64,000 nt of DNA, taken from contig LN913013.1 of the NCBI GenBank assembly GCA_001487125.1, forward strand, positions 682,001 to 746,000, given 5' to 3'. Within the stretch, counting starts at the first letter, position 1. Each line of letters opens with the position of its first letter. The notes under the pieces were generated by a model. That model was not told the origin of the DNA, searched no databases, and saw only the letters and a list, made by a program, of their open reading frames with translations. Positions 27,632 to 37,737 of the stretch are shown here, piece after piece. Source of the stretch: Gabonibacter massiliensis. Its GTDB lineage: Bacteria > Bacteroidota > Bacteroidia > Bacteroidales > Marinifilaceae. Made by a program: the position numbers and the translations under genes.

Positions 27632-28585
27632 TTAACGTTGTAAATCATCGGCTAACACACCGAGCAGTGTCTGCAACGATACTTCTTTCAAAACCACTTT
27701 CTTGTCGCGATCAAGCAGATAAAGCGTCGGCATGACTGACATGACATACAGTTCCCGCTCACGAATATCGCCCCGGTCCAATCCGACAATCCACTCCGTC
27801 GGAAAATCGTTTTTCGTACGGTTCCATGCCTTCCGGTCGTCATCCGCGTAAATAGCGAGTACCGTCAACTGTTGTGCATGAATTTGTTGCCGGAGAAATT
27901 CATTTCCTTGCAACTTCTCCATCGTTTTTTTACAGTGGTCGCAATCAGGGTCATAAAAGATCAACAGTATTCGACGCCCTTTCGTACCGTAAAGTGTCTG
28001 CAGCCTCCCGTCCCGGGTAAAATAGGTAAAATCGGCAGCCTTCATTCCGGGGCGATTTTTCTTTGCCGCTTCCAACAAATAGACGGAACGCATTTTATCG
28101 TACTCTCCCAAAACAGGCGTACGCACCATTTCCTCCAGAAAAAAGATAAAATACTCCTCGTTCAGCATCGGGGAAAAGGGTTCATAAAGATACTTTTCAG
28201 CTATTTCCATTAAAAGCGTATAGGCCACAGGGTCGGCTTCGGCTCGTCGCATCAGGTTCCGGACAGCCGGCTGCACTGAAGTCGATTCGGCATGAGGAAA
28301 CAAAGCGACAAAATTGACAAAATTCTGTTCCATAAAAGCCGTATCACGACTGCATAGCGTATCCCGGAAGTCCATATCGTCCCAGAAATGCGTAACAACG
28401 TAAGCCGCCCTTTCGGGAGCACTACGAAGAGTCGAAGGGATTTCGGGAAGAGGAAGTTCCCGAGACGACAAGGTATCCCCTAAAATCTTATCGCAGATCG
28501 CCGTATCACGAGGTTGAGCCGCCCCACCGTTTCCACAAAGGGCAAACAACACCGATAAAACGAATATTCCGCCTCCAATTTTCAT
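27632..28585 (-). CDS. TlpA-like thiol-disulfide protein (DUF5106 type), fimbrial operon
   Basis: This 317-residue exported protein has a signal peptide ending near GGAA, an alpha-helical N-terminal domain of DUF5106 type (about 45-175) and a C-terminal thioredoxin fold. The redox motif is CDHC at about residues 214-217 (LIFYDPDCDHC), and the cis-proline region is SVMPTLYLL. It is the last gene of the fimbrial operon, 39 bp after the DUF4906 gene. It may form or repair disulfides during fimbrial assembly, although most fimbrillins here are cysteine-poor, so this is inference. Confidence 0.82.
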   Translation of the reverse strand: MKIGGGIFVLSVLFALCGNGGAAQPRDTAICDKILGDTLSSRELPLPEIPSTLRSAPERAAYVVTHFWDDMDFRDTLCSRDTAFMEQNFVNFVALFPHAESTSVQPAVRNLMRRAEADPVAYTLLMEIAEKYLYEPFSPMLNEEYFIFFLEEMVRTPVLGEYDKMRSVYLLEAAKKNRPGMKAADFTYFTRDGRLQTLYGTKGRRILLIFYDPDCDHCKKTMEKLQGNEFLRQQIHAQQLTVLAIYADDDRKAWNRTKNDFPTEWIVGLDRGDIRERELYVMSVMPTLYLLDRDKKVVLKEVSLQTLLGVLADDLQR

Positions 28586-28624
28586 ATCTTCTTTATTTCG
28601 TTATAAATTCGACAGTCCTGTCGC

Positions 28625-31561
28625 CTATTCCACACAACGTATAAAACATGCATCGCTGGTATTCACCCTCTCTTTACCGTTGAAAATATTGGTGCTGCTT
28701 ATCAAATTGAAATCGAAGGTAAAATAATTAAAATCCCAGGCAATAGCATCAGCATCTCTTCCATTGTCCTCTTTCTGTTTTAACCAATATATAGCTCCCG
28801 GTCGCATATAAAGATCGTAGAAAAGAGGATTGTTATCAGGCGTAGGAAAGGGAGCACTTCGCCCCGCAGCATATCTGAGTACCGCTACTTTTCCATTCTC
28901 TTTATTCCCGTCTTTCCGATGGCCGTACCCGGAAGCTCCCAAGGGAAAAAACACGTTTCTGCCGCCGTACTCTTTTGACGTTTCCGACTTGTTGTACACG
29001 AAAACCCCGCGCATGCCGAACTTCGGATTCGTATTATATTGATAACCATAAACCTCCCCTATCTTAGAGAGGGTCTCGGTAGCTTCATCCCCGTAAAGTA
29101 CGCCAAAACCTTGTTCAATGTCGTCGCTATCCCACAAATCATTATAATCTTTATAAGTTGCCACGGATACTTTCTTCCCGTTTACAGTAGGATCGGAAAA
29201 ACTCCCGAAATGATTCTTTGAGGTTATTTCGCTCCAAAGGCAAGTTGTATCTGTCCCGGCAATAAGAAATGGAGTATCCTTATGATCTTTGAAATCACTT
29301 TCGGATACGTCAATCCAAACCGGCTTATCGTTTTTATTATTAGTAGCGTCGATCGGTTGCTCCCAGTTTCCGAATTTAAACAGCGAACCTTCTTCCGTGG
29401 GAGCTTCCGCTTCTTGCGTGGCCGTACGCATATTAAACGAATGCCATTTCCTGCCATTCTCTATCAGCGCCAAGGGAGCGTACCCCTGACGGGCAAAAAT
29501 CAGATGGTAACAACTGTAGTTATGATACTCCACTCGAATCACCGCACAACGGGATTCATGTTCATCACAACCGTTAAAATAAATTTGAAAATCGATGGGA
29601 GTACCCGTGCTGCCCTTCACCGTATCTTTTGCTAAAGTGATGGTTTGTTTATCCCCCCGCACGATATAAGCCTTCCACGCTCCTTCTGAAGTAAAAGTTT
29701 GAAATTCCGTGGCATTTTCCATCGGCAGTCGTTTCAACACGACGTGGAACGGCCGCTTGTTATCGTGTTTACGCCATATTCCCTTCGGATTCACTACACG
29801 ACGTACCTGCATAACCGTGGCCGGCTTTACGATTTTTTTTCCGTTAGACAACGTTGCCGTGAACGTTACCACCGCTTTACGCTGGTAAGCGACATAGGGA
29901 TTATTACCCGTGTAACCCGTTTTAACAATCATCTGCTTAGCGCGAGTATACATGGGAAGCCGGTAAGTCACCGTATTTTCCTCGGGTTCTTTCACCACGT
30001 AATACCGGCCGTCCTCCGTATCCGACCCGTACACGCCTGTCGTTACCTCTTTGTACACCCGTTCTCCTCGTTTGGTGTTTTTATAATACATCTCGTTCGA
30101 TGTGACTTTCGATTCTTCAAGAATGGTCTGCGTTGTCCTGCGGAGAGACAAGAAGCCGTTCCACGGATTTAAAGGGGCACTCGTAGTCACCTCCGGATCC
30201 ATATTTCTCCAGTAATCGAAACGGGGAGCATTATAAGGAGCCCACGCGTTCGTATCGATTTTGGCCGATAATTCTCTCACTTCATGAGGACCGCCGTTGA
30301 CTTTAACGGGTAACAGCATGGAGTGATTATAGAGATAGGAAATGTAATAAGGCTCCGGTACCTGGATACTCGGTATCTCCTCTTCGTAATCAATATGCCA
30401 ATCCACATCGTTAGCAAAATGATTGAATTTCAATGTTAATTTATAATGATGATTACGCTCCGCATCATAGTCCTTATCCGTATCCTTGCCAAGCATGAAA
30501 CGATACACGATATCCCCGTTTCCCAATCTTTTTTCATTAATGGAACGATAGTAAGCCCGAACTTCGATATAAGTGCCGTAAGGCTTATTATCTTTGTATC
30601 CGTCGGCTCCCTCCTGATTCCCGTTAGGATAGGCAATCACTCCTTTCTCGTTTGCATCCTGACGCTTACTTTTCCCTTCTCCCTGCATGTTTTCATAAAA
30701 GAAAAGCGCATCGGCAGTTTCGGAATGATCGCTTCCGTGCTTCGGTTTTCCCTTGGTGACACGTACCGGCCAAGTCTCGTCGTAAGGCTGATTCTTAGGA
30801 TCGGCATATGTTATCGTTTCGCCTTCGCGAATGAGTTCGTCCGTTTTAACGGGAGTATTTTTCTGTCCAAGGAAACAACGAGCGGGAATATCTCTGATCT
30901 GCACAGATTTAATGTAGATAAAAACCCCTTCTTCAAGGTTCGTACCGTCGTAAGCAACCGTCACTTTCGAAGCCGCACGGCGTATCCATGCATGTAGCCG
31001 CATATTTTTTTTATTGACAGTCAACACGGGTGCCTCATCATGAATTTCATCTTCCTCGGTAAAATGACCGAACATCTGGTTATTTTCGGCCACCTTGTTT
31101 TGCCAATCAAAAGAGATACTTTTAAGGCCGTCTATCGTTTGGATTTTCTCTGCATAAGAACCGAGATCCCCCATGTTGGCAGCGACATAGATATAATAGC
31201 GCCCATAGGGTATCGTCAATTTAAACACGGCCCGGGGCGTTGAACTCTCGGCGATATTGATTCCCTCTCTGTTTTCGTTTTGTACGGAAAATTGTCCGGA
31301 TGCAAGCAGACGCCGCTCTATCAACTTCCCTTCCAAATCATACAATAGCACGCAAAGATTTTCAATACTTTTAATGGTATTGCCAGCGGTCTTAGCTTTC
31401 TCGGTCAAAGCCGCAGCCAACGGTTTAAACTCCACGGTAGCCATTAAGGAACTTTCACCCTTCGGCACAAATTCATCTTCTCCATCTATCAAATCATCGG
31501 TACAAGCTGCCAGTCCGATGATTAAAATGTACAAAATACCATATAAGATATTGCGTTTCAT
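28625..31561 (-). CDS. DUF4906-type fimbrial accessory (tip-like) lipoprotein
   Basis: This 978-residue lipoprotein (lipobox IGLAAC, Cys20) has an N-terminal fimbrillin-like region with the typical segments NLCVLLYDLEGKL, IPYGRYYIYVAANMGD and RAASKVTV. A long C-terminal part of DUF4906 type ends in a region rich in W, Y and G. The size and position downstream of the major and Mfa2-like subunits resemble the Mfa3-Mfa5 tip or accessory subunits of Porphyromonas. The tip role is inferred. It is 21 bp from the preceding fimbrillin gene. Confidence 0.78.
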   Translation of the reverse strand: MKRNILYGILYILIIGLAACTDDLIDGEDEFVPKGESSLMATVEFKPLAAALTEKAKTAGNTIKSIENLCVLLYDLEGKLIERRLLASGQFSVQNENREGINIAESSTPRAVFKLTIPYGRYYIYVAANMGDLGSYAEKIQTIDGLKSISFDWQNKVAENNQMFGHFTEEDEIHDEAPVLTVNKKNMRLHAWIRRAASKVTVAYDGTNLEEGVFIYIKSVQIRDIPARCFLGQKNTPVKTDELIREGETITYADPKNQPYDETWPVRVTKGKPKHGSDHSETADALFFYENMQGEGKSKRQDANEKGVIAYPNGNQEGADGYKDNKPYGTYIEVRAYYRSINEKRLGNGDIVYRFMLGKDTDKDYDAERNHHYKLTLKFNHFANDVDWHIDYEEEIPSIQVPEPYYISYLYNHSMLLPVKVNGGPHEVRELSAKIDTNAWAPYNAPRFDYWRNMDPEVTTSAPLNPWNGFLSLRRTTQTILEESKVTSNEMYYKNTKRGERVYKEVTTGVYGSDTEDGRYYVVKEPEENTVTYRLPMYTRAKQMIVKTGYTGNNPYVAYQRKAVVTFTATLSNGKKIVKPATVMQVRRVVNPKGIWRKHDNKRPFHVVLKRLPMENATEFQTFTSEGAWKAYIVRGDKQTITLAKDTVKGSTGTPIDFQIYFNGCDEHESRCAVIRVEYHNYSCYHLIFARQGYAPLALIENGRKWHSFNMRTATQEAEAPTEEGSLFKFGNWEQPIDATNNKNDKPVWIDVSESDFKDHKDTPFLIAGTDTTCLWSEITSKNHFGSFSDPTVNGKKVSVATYKDYNDLWDSDDIEQGFGVLYGDEATETLSKIGEVYGYQYNTNPKFGMRGVFVYNKSETSKEYGGRNVFFPLGASGYGHRKDGNKENGKVAVLRYAAGRSAPFPTPDNNPLFYDLYMRPGAIYWLKQKEDNGRDADAIAWDFNYFTFDFNLISSTNIFNGKERVNTSDACFIRCVE

Positions 31562-31581
31562 ATTCTTAAATACTTCCTTTG

Positions 31582-32628
31582 TTACAATCCGAAATCCGGC
31601 TCAAGGACCACCTCCCCGTAGGGTTCGAGATCGACCTGCCAATTTACCTGATTGTCATTGATAATGATCTTTACTACCACATGCGTGTTGCGCGGCAGGC
31701 ATGACAAATCGGGAAAATAATCGCTCAACACCGCCCCCTTGTCCAAAGAGATGGACATCCGGTAATTTCTCGGATCTCCGCCCGGATCGGTATATTTACC
31801 TTCCAACAAATAGATCGGGTCCAACGTGATCTCCTGTCCAACAGGTAATTTTATATTCTCCTTCCGTTCAAACGTGTAATACTCGTTACTCCCTATCGTG
31901 GGAACGGCATATTCGATAATTTCCTTGTTTTCGTTATATTTTGTATCTTTCGGCAGGTAATACTCCCGGCGAGCCATCTTGTCGATACTCAATCCGGTGA
32001 ATACTCTATCGCTACCGGTACGATTGATTATACGGAAAGAGAATTTAACGGCAGCCCGTGTTACGTAAAGCCTACAATAGGCATCACTGTCCGCAACCTC
32101 TACCTTGTGGCATTCGCTCATGGGTAATGGTCCGAGAATCTGCTCCGAATTATTGTCTAACTGTATCGTCAATCCCCCCAACCTGTCCTCCGGAAAGGGC
32201 AATCCGACATAAATCGCCGAAAGATCCTCCTTCAGCAGTTTGCGGAATACCCCGGTCTCCTTCGTTGGAATCATCGTCTCTTCATTGACAAAAAGATAGA
32301 TCCGTTTGGTCTCTTTGCCAACCACCTTGAACAAAACGTTCCCGTATGTCTCGACAGCCGATGAGAGTTCCAGCAAACGGTTGGCTTCCACCGTATTGTC
32401 GGGACGCACCACGACGATGCGCAACGTTTTCATCTTCTCGTTTTCGTTCGACGCCGGCTCGCTGTTTCGCATCCGTACCGGTACGTCGGATAAAGCCACG
32501 TCGATTTCCAGATTTACCAACGTGTCTTCTCCCTCCCGTGTCTCTTCTATCCCTTCGCGACTACATCCCATGAAAATAAGGCACATGAGAAACGGTATGA
32601 TATATGCCAACAATTTTATTATTTTCAT
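31582..32628 (-). CDS. Fimbrillin-family minor subunit, lipoprotein
   Basis: This 348-residue lipoprotein (lipobox FMGC, Cys22) has the fimbrillin hallmarks: LRIVVVRPDN near residue 70, KRIYLFVNEE, RAAVKFSFRIIN and a C-terminal strand INDNQVNWQVDLEPYGE. It lies between the Mfa2-like and DUF4906 genes and overlaps the former by 4 bp (ATGA). It is probably an accessory subunit between shaft and tip. It is an envelope lipoprotein expected to be matured by an Arg-gingipain-like protease or another mechanism, which is not visible here. Confidence 0.78.
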   Translation of the reverse strand: MKIIKLLAYIIPFLMCLIFMGCSREGIEETREGEDTLVNLEIDVALSDVPVRMRNSEPASNENEKMKTLRIVVVRPDNTVEANRLLELSSAVETYGNVLFKVVGKETKRIYLFVNEETMIPTKETGVFRKLLKEDLSAIYVGLPFPEDRLGGLTIQLDNNSEQILGPLPMSECHKVEVADSDAYCRLYVTRAAVKFSFRIINRTGSDRVFTGLSIDKMARREYYLPKDTKYNENKEIIEYAVPTIGSNEYYTFERKENIKLPVGQEITLDPIYLLEGKYTDPGGDPRNYRMSISLDKGAVLSDYFPDLSCLPRNTHVVVKIIINDNQVNWQVDLEPYGEVVLEPDFGL

Positions 32629-33632
32629 AACTCTGTTTCGTTGAGTCTCACGGTCCAGTCATTAACTTTGATATAAGTCCTGAGCCAGGAATAATCCGAG
32701 CGAAGGAAAAAAATCAACGACCATTCGCTCTCCCGGTCGAGAAACTCCTGTGGATCCATCTCGGCATAAAGTTCACTTTTCAATAACAACAGGTAATTAT
32801 TGAGAGGGATATCGATAATCTCCGTTCCATCCTTCTTCCTTTTGATGACCAACCGGGGAGCATTTTTCGTCATCAACCGCGATGTCGAAAACTCCGCGTA
32901 GGCCACTATCGCCTCTTTTCCCCCCTCGATCACCCCCGTTGACGCTTGTCCCTGCGCCCAGGGGGTATACCTCACCACTCCGTTGTCGATCAAATCGTTA
33001 TTTACACCGAAAAGTGTATTGTCATCCGTAATTTCGAATTCGAAATCCTTATCGTTTACCGGATCGCCATTGGTTTGTTGCAGAACAATCCTGATGTTAT
33101 TCGTATTCTTCATCATCTCCACCACACCTTCCCGGTAGGAATCAGCCGTCCGTAAACTCAATTCTCCCCAGTACATATCATGCAGCCTCTTTTTTCCGGC
33201 CACCGTGAGACACTCCCTGTCCATCACTACCTGCAAATCGTCATATACAGCCCTTTTGTCCGGCTCCGATACCATCTCAAAAGAACTTTTCTCACAGGCT
33301 AATCCCCCGTACGCCACGAAACGGTAATCTCCCTCCTCCAAGTCCAAGGTCATCCGGTATGCCTCATCCCGTAACTCGGTCCCCGTCACAACCCGCTTCG
33401 TCACGTAACGGCCTTCCCCATCGTACACAAGCAATGTCAGACAATCCACCTTTTTCGGAAATGCGTTGGCATACTCCATATTATAATCGTACACGAATCG
33501 CAGAGACACACCATGCTGACAAGGTTCGAGGTCTTCATAAATACGTTCGCACGAAAGTAAGGCCGTTGCCAACATAACGCTCTGCACCATGCCGATGAAG
33601 CGTGATATTATAAACTGTCTGTTATTTTTCAT
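32625..33632 (-). CDS. FimB/Mfa2-family fimbrial anchor subunit
   Basis: This 335-residue lipoprotein (lipobox ALLSC, Cys28) opens like Mfa2/FimB: CERIYEDLEPCQHGVSL, LTLLVYDGEGRYV, LEEGDYRFVAYGGL and a C-terminal strand VNDWTVRLNETEL. Mfa2 anchors the fimbria to the outer membrane and limits its length. Its place directly after the Mfa1-like gene (2 bp) is the conserved order. Confident on the family. Confidence 0.87.
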   Translation of the reverse strand: MKNNRQFIISRFIGMVQSVMLATALLSCERIYEDLEPCQHGVSLRFVYDYNMEYANAFPKKVDCLTLLVYDGEGRYVTKRVVTGTELRDEAYRMTLDLEEGDYRFVAYGGLACEKSSFEMVSEPDKRAVYDDLQVVMDRECLTVAGKKRLHDMYWGELSLRTADSYREGVVEMMKNTNNIRIVLQQTNGDPVNDKDFEFEITDDNTLFGVNNDLIDNGVVRYTPWAQGQASTGVIEGGKEAIVAYAEFSTSRLMTKNAPRLVIKRKKDGTEIIDIPLNNYLLLLKSELYAEMDPQEFLDRESEWSLIFFLRSDYSWLRTYIKVNDWTVRLNETEL

Positions 33633-33634
33633 TT

Positions 33635-35596
33635 TTAAAATTCGATATTATTGACACGTACGGTCCAAGGCAACACTTCCACCGACACCGTCAGGTATAC
33701 CTCACCGCTTTCATCCGGATCGTCGGGATCCACGGGGTCGGGATCGTTACTTGTAATACGGGGATGCCCCAGCTTACTGATACCCGTTACTGCCAGTTTA
33801 TACACGTTATTGCGTACCACGCCGAATTCCATTGTCCCCATCGTACCGGGAAAACCATTGTCATTATGACGGTTCCAGTAATAATAGTAGAAATAGTATC
33901 CTACTCCGGCATGATTGTCCTTATCCATCTCCGCATCATTGCTTGCCTGATAAAGAGTGAAACCGGCTTCGGTTGCTGCCTTACGGAAAGCGGCAAGCGC
34001 TTCCTCCGTTTTTTGCACATCCCCTTTGCCCTCATCCCAAATCTCTATCAGCTGCTGGTATAATTTATCCGGCCCGCTCTCCTCGCCGATCCTCGCTGCC
34101 GAATGGAGCGGATGTCCCGGAGCCGCCTGTTGTGCTGCAACTTTCACCCCGGTGTTCCATCCCACGTATATCTGATTTTGGAAAGTATACAAAATGGGGT
34201 AAACGGCATTGCTGCCTTCCACGTTATACGTGTATCCCTTTATACCTTCAGGCAAAGTATATTCGCCCCGGATAGCCTTATAAAGCTGCTCATTCGTCGT
34301 TTCAAGATTGGTTCCGGCAAGTAGCTTCCCTTTAAAAACGATCCCCGTCGAAATGCCGTTTTTCTGGTGGTCGTCATTCCCCGGAATCGTATTCTCCGTC
34401 ACATAGCGCCAGATACGATAGTCCTTCACGACCGAAGTTCCTGCTTCCGGCGTCCAGCCTTCGTCATTGTCTTCACGTCCCTTAATCACATCGTCGATCC
34501 AGTAATTGTCCCATTGCCTGCGTGTACTGGCATCAATACGGCCATCGTTGTTAAACAGTCGAAAATTAAAATGATCTTTCAGTTTACTGATTACTTCAGA
34601 TGTGTTCAAATCATTTTGTTTGAACTCTGCATCCGTATCTACAACGTAATTGGAAGCGGTTTCCTTGCCGCCGATTACCGCATTCTCTCCCTTCCCGTCC
34701 GCAGACACACGCCTCAAGTAATAAAACTCTTTGCTCATATTGACCAAACCCATGCGGATCAACTGTACTTGCAAGCCGTCGTCTTCCTTTCCTTCGGGCG
34801 TCCTTCCGATGTTGTACGTATTCTTTCCGGTACCACTCCCGTCCCTGAAATCAAAACGCGCCACGGAACGTTCCACATCGATCGCTCCTCTATCGTTCGT
34901 AGCATTATCGTAATTTCCACCGTTATCCCCACTCAGATTAAAGGGATTCGCTTCGGTAGCATATGCCTCCACCCACTCCTGGAACGTATTGGGAATCAAC
35001 CGCTCGGCCTTTCCCGCATTAGACATCAGAAACAACCCGTTAGACCAAATGGTGGTATTCTTGTCGCTACCCTCGATATCATTCTGCAACACACGGCAAA
35101 CCTTGTTCGCCCAATCTGCTTCATGGCCTTCTTCCATGTCGGACAACTCGTCTATCAGGTCCTGCGTGGGATTACAAAATACATACACGTGAACTTTATT
35201 GTTGCCCGGATCCTTTAAATTTCCGTTGTTATCATACAATTTTTGGATACCTGTTCGACTGATTGCCGCGGTAGCGGTTACAGTAGCCCGGGTTCCGGGT
35301 TGTGCCGGAAGTCCGCCTACGATACCATGTGTCACGTATTTATCTTTCGTATCGGCCAACACCAGAAGAATGGAAGCCACATGATTCTCATAATCCTGGC
35401 CCACCTCCTGACCGGTATTCCCCGTCGTACTGCGCGCCAATGTCTTGGTCGGCAATGCCACGTTAACATTCATATACAACATCTCCCGCTCTCCTTTATC
35501 ATCAGGCCATTCGTCGGGAATTTTCTCTTCGCTGTGACAGCCAGCTATTAATCCGGCTATGAAAAAAACAGCTAAAATTTTACTCCAATGTTTCAT
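33635..35596 (-). CDS. Mfa1-family fimbria major subunit
   Basis: This is a 653-residue lipoprotein precursor (lipobox GLIAGC, Cys20). It contains the fimbrillin patterns VASILLVLADTKDKYV, VHVYVFCNPTQDL, VERSVARFDF and a late MEFGVVRNNVYKLAV, ending in LPWTVRVNNIEF. The terminal strand fits the donor-strand polymerisation model of Bacteroidales fimbriae. It is longer than P. gingivalis Mfa1 (563 residues). The frame opens at 35614, but I chose the ATG at 35596 because it gives the proper lipoprotein signal. It still overlaps the preceding gene by 17 bp. Confidence 0.87.
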   Translation of the reverse strand: MKHWSKILAVFFIAGLIAGCHSEEKIPDEWPDDKGEREMLYMNVNVALPTKTLARSTTGNTGQEVGQDYENHVASILLVLADTKDKYVTHGIVGGLPAQPGTRATVTATAAISRTGIQKLYDNNGNLKDPGNNKVHVYVFCNPTQDLIDELSDMEEGHEADWANKVCRVLQNDIEGSDKNTTIWSNGLFLMSNAGKAERLIPNTFQEWVEAYATEANPFNLSGDNGGNYDNATNDRGAIDVERSVARFDFRDGSGTGKNTYNIGRTPEGKEDDGLQVQLIRMGLVNMSKEFYYLRRVSADGKGENAVIGGKETASNYVVDTDAEFKQNDLNTSEVISKLKDHFNFRLFNNDGRIDASTRRQWDNYWIDDVIKGREDNDEGWTPEAGTSVVKDYRIWRYVTENTIPGNDDHQKNGISTGIVFKGKLLAGTNLETTNEQLYKAIRGEYTLPEGIKGYTYNVEGSNAVYPILYTFQNQIYVGWNTGVKVAAQQAAPGHPLHSAARIGEESGPDKLYQQLIEIWDEGKGDVQKTEEALAAFRKAATEAGFTLYQASNDAEMDKDNHAGVGYYFYYYYWNRHNDNGFPGTMGTMEFGVVRNNVYKLAVTGISKLGHPRITSNDPDPVDPDDPDESGEVYLTVSVEVLPWTVRVNNIEF

Positions 35597-37043
35597 TTGC
35601 TTTATTATTATCATGCTGAGGTTGTTTTTGACTCGATTCGTTTTTCAGTTTTTCGATTTGTTTTAACATCGTTTCAGCCTTCACAATACCTTTCTCTCCG
35701 GCTTCAACGAAAAATTTCTCTGCCGCATCGTAATCGCCCGCGAGCGCAGCATAAACTCCCCGGGCATATACACTCTCTGCCGTATTACCTGCCTTACGGA
35801 GATAACGCTCTGCCTTTTTCAAATCCCCCATAGCCATCGCCGTATTGGCTGCATTAAGGTTTGCCGTCGAATCGGTAGGATACATCCGCACCGCAATTTC
35901 GAATACCTCGTTAAACTCTTCACTACCCGGCTCCATTTCCCGCGTAACGAGGAACATCTCCTGAAGACTCAATTTCTGAGGAGTGGTAGCCAAAAGACTT
36001 CTTATCTCGTCAACATTCGCGTACGGACGCACGACATATTCCACCGTATAATCGGAATGCCGCAAACCGGGATAGACGTTTTCCAGCAAAAAACGATAAT
36101 CCGCCGGATAAGTCAACTTGATTTTATTTTCTTTGACATCCGCATCCATATTGCTTCGAATCAGTTCCAGAATACCTTGCCGATTGGTCAAGTCGGAACT
36201 TTCCACGTACCGGGCCAATCCTGCCCAATCTTCCGGCTCATAAGCGGTCGACAAGAGCGTATCGGCAAAATCATACAACCCTTGTACGTATCTCATCAGC
36301 GTTTCCGTACGCCCCTTGGCCAAACGAGTGTTGTTGGCATAGGAACCTTCCGGCGAAGCATACCCCTTGATACGGATTGCGGTAATCCACATATCCGGAT
36401 CATTCCGTACGGCATCTATCGTGCTTCTGATCTTCTGTAACTCCGCCGGGTTATTCCGGTAATTTTCATGGATTTCCGTCCGGTTCACGGGAAAATCGAT
36501 ATAGGCAGAACCCTTCTCCTCCCGCATCTTAATTTCTGCCCTCGGAGGTATATAGACAAACTCCGGTTTGAATTTTTCCGGCTCGAGATTTAACGAGGTA
36601 AGCAATTCGCCGTTTTCCATCAATACTTCGCATTGACATCCACACTCTCCCTCCTCCATCGTAAGCATCGCCGCAGACATCCACTTTTCGTAGGGTATCA
36701 CCGTACGATATTCGATAACCGAAACTTCTCCGCAACGATAAAGTGCCATATCCTCCGAAGAAAAACCGTTACGCAAGTGATAGTAGTAACGGTTACGACC
36801 GGCGACCACTACCGAAGAAAGACGCAAACTGTCTCTCTCTACGGCTAATAACGGCGTGAATATCACTTCCCGATTGCTTTTCATTTCCAAAGCCGAAACA
36901 TCGATATCCATCGAAACGAATAATTTGTCCCCCGTACGAGAAACAGCAAGATTCGATACCGTTACCTTTCCATTCATAATCGTCTGAGCGCCGGCTTCCA
37001 TTATACAAAACAGAAGCAACAGGCCGCTGCAAAGTATTTTCAT
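35580..37043 (-). CDS. DUF3868/OmpA-like/TPR fimbrial operon protein
   Basis: This 487-residue exported protein has a signal peptide (ending MEAGAQ), an N-terminal DUF3868 beta domain (about 25-150), an OmpA-like peptidoglycan-binding region (about 180-330; IRIKGYASPEGSYANNTRLAKGR) and C-terminal TPR-like helices (about 380-470; AMGDLKKAERYLRKAG). Homologues open Mfa1-type operons in Bacteroidales and may link fimbriae to the cell wall. An earlier ATG at 37061 is possible; the internal one gives the better signal peptide. It starts 29 bp after the DUF3575 gene. Confidence 0.85.
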   Translation of the reverse strand: MKILCSGLLLLFCIMEAGAQTIMNGKVTVSNLAVSRTGDKLFVSMDIDVSALEMKSNREVIFTPLLAVERDSLRLSSVVVAGRNRYYYHLRNGFSSEDMALYRCGEVSVIEYRTVIPYEKWMSAAMLTMEEGECGCQCEVLMENGELLTSLNLEPEKFKPEFVYIPPRAEIKMREEKGSAYIDFPVNRTEIHENYRNNPAELQKIRSTIDAVRNDPDMWITAIRIKGYASPEGSYANNTRLAKGRTETLMRYVQGLYDFADTLLSTAYEPEDWAGLARYVESSDLTNRQGILELIRSNMDADVKENKIKLTYPADYRFLLENVYPGLRHSDYTVEYVVRPYANVDEIRSLLATTPQKLSLQEMFLVTREMEPGSEEFNEVFEIAVRMYPTDSTANLNAANTAMAMGDLKKAERYLRKAGNTAESVYARGVYAALAGDYDAAEKFFVEAGEKGIVKAETMLKQIEKLKNESSQKQPQHDNNKANETLE

Positions 37044-37072
37044 TATTTTATTCACAACCATAACCCCATGAA

Positions 37073-37669
37073 TTAAAACGTATATACCAGATTGACCGCG
37101 GCCTTCGTGGGACCGACATAATTATGCGACTTATTCTTCGCAAGTCTCTTTCCGCAGGTAGCGCAAGGATAACTGTCATAACGAGTATAAATATAACCTA
37201 TTCCCAACTCTGCTTCCAAGTTCCAGTGTTTACCCAGTATCCACGCGTAACCGTAAGCAATACCCGCACCGACGAACCATCCCTGATAACGTCGATCGGA
37301 AAGATTCGAAAAATCAGTACCAAGAAAAGAAATACTATTCTTCAAGCTTCCTATATTATACTGACCGCCCAAAGCATGTACTCCAATGAAATGCCCGGCA
37401 AATCGGTCACAAAACCAATAACGGGCCTCCGGCTGAACGAGCCAGTGTTTCCACTTTCGCTCATGCGAAAGTGTCCAGCCATTGTAGTTGGCAGATACAT
37501 CCAAGGTCCAACGGGAAGCAAGTCCCACCTCTACACCTGCATTCACAGTATAAGCGGCAATATCATAAAGCAGATTCGTTTTAACCGCCACATTCTGACT
37601 TTTGGCACATAGACTTCCGAGTGCCATGCATAAAAACAGAATTGTTCTAATTTCGACTTTCATCTTCAT
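37073..37669 (-). CDS. DUF3575 outer-membrane beta-barrel-like protein
   Basis: This 198-residue exported protein (signal peptide ending near LCAKS) matches DUF3575. Visible features are AVKTNLLYDIAAYTVNAGVEVG, WTLDVSANYNGW, WLVQPEARYWFC and the C-terminal VNLVYTF with a terminal phenylalanine, as in small outer-membrane barrels. It is the first gene of the fimbrial operon and lies 50 bp from the inner repeat of the invertible segment. It would therefore be the first gene reached by the switch promoter after inversion. Its role in fimbriation is unknown. Confidence 0.85.
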   Translation of the reverse strand: MKMKVEIRTILFLCMALGSLCAKSQNVAVKTNLLYDIAAYTVNAGVEVGLASRWTLDVSANYNGWTLSHERKWKHWLVQPEARYWFCDRFAGHFIGVHALGGQYNIGSLKNSISFLGTDFSNLSDRRYQGWFVGAGIAYGYAWILGKHWNLEAELGIGYIYTRYDSYPCATCGKRLAKNKSHNYVGPTKAAVNLVYTF

Positions 37670-37719
37670 TTTCTCATATCTATATTCTATCTACGACAAC
37701 ATACGCTACAACAAATTGC

Positions 37720-37737
37720 AGATCTCTATGCAAGAAA
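37720..37737 (+). repeat. Left inverted repeat of the invertible segment
   Basis: AGATCTCTATGCAAGAAA is the exact reverse complement of 38019-38036. The identity stops sharply at both ends. It lies between the invertible segment and the fimbrial operon, 50 bp from the DUF3575 start codon. Confidence 0.93.

Noticed and set aside
34367-35218. 283-codon open frame on the plus strand
   Set aside because: Fully antisense to the Mfa1-type gene, whose product has a lipoprotein signal and fimbrillin motifs. The antisense product has no recognisable features.
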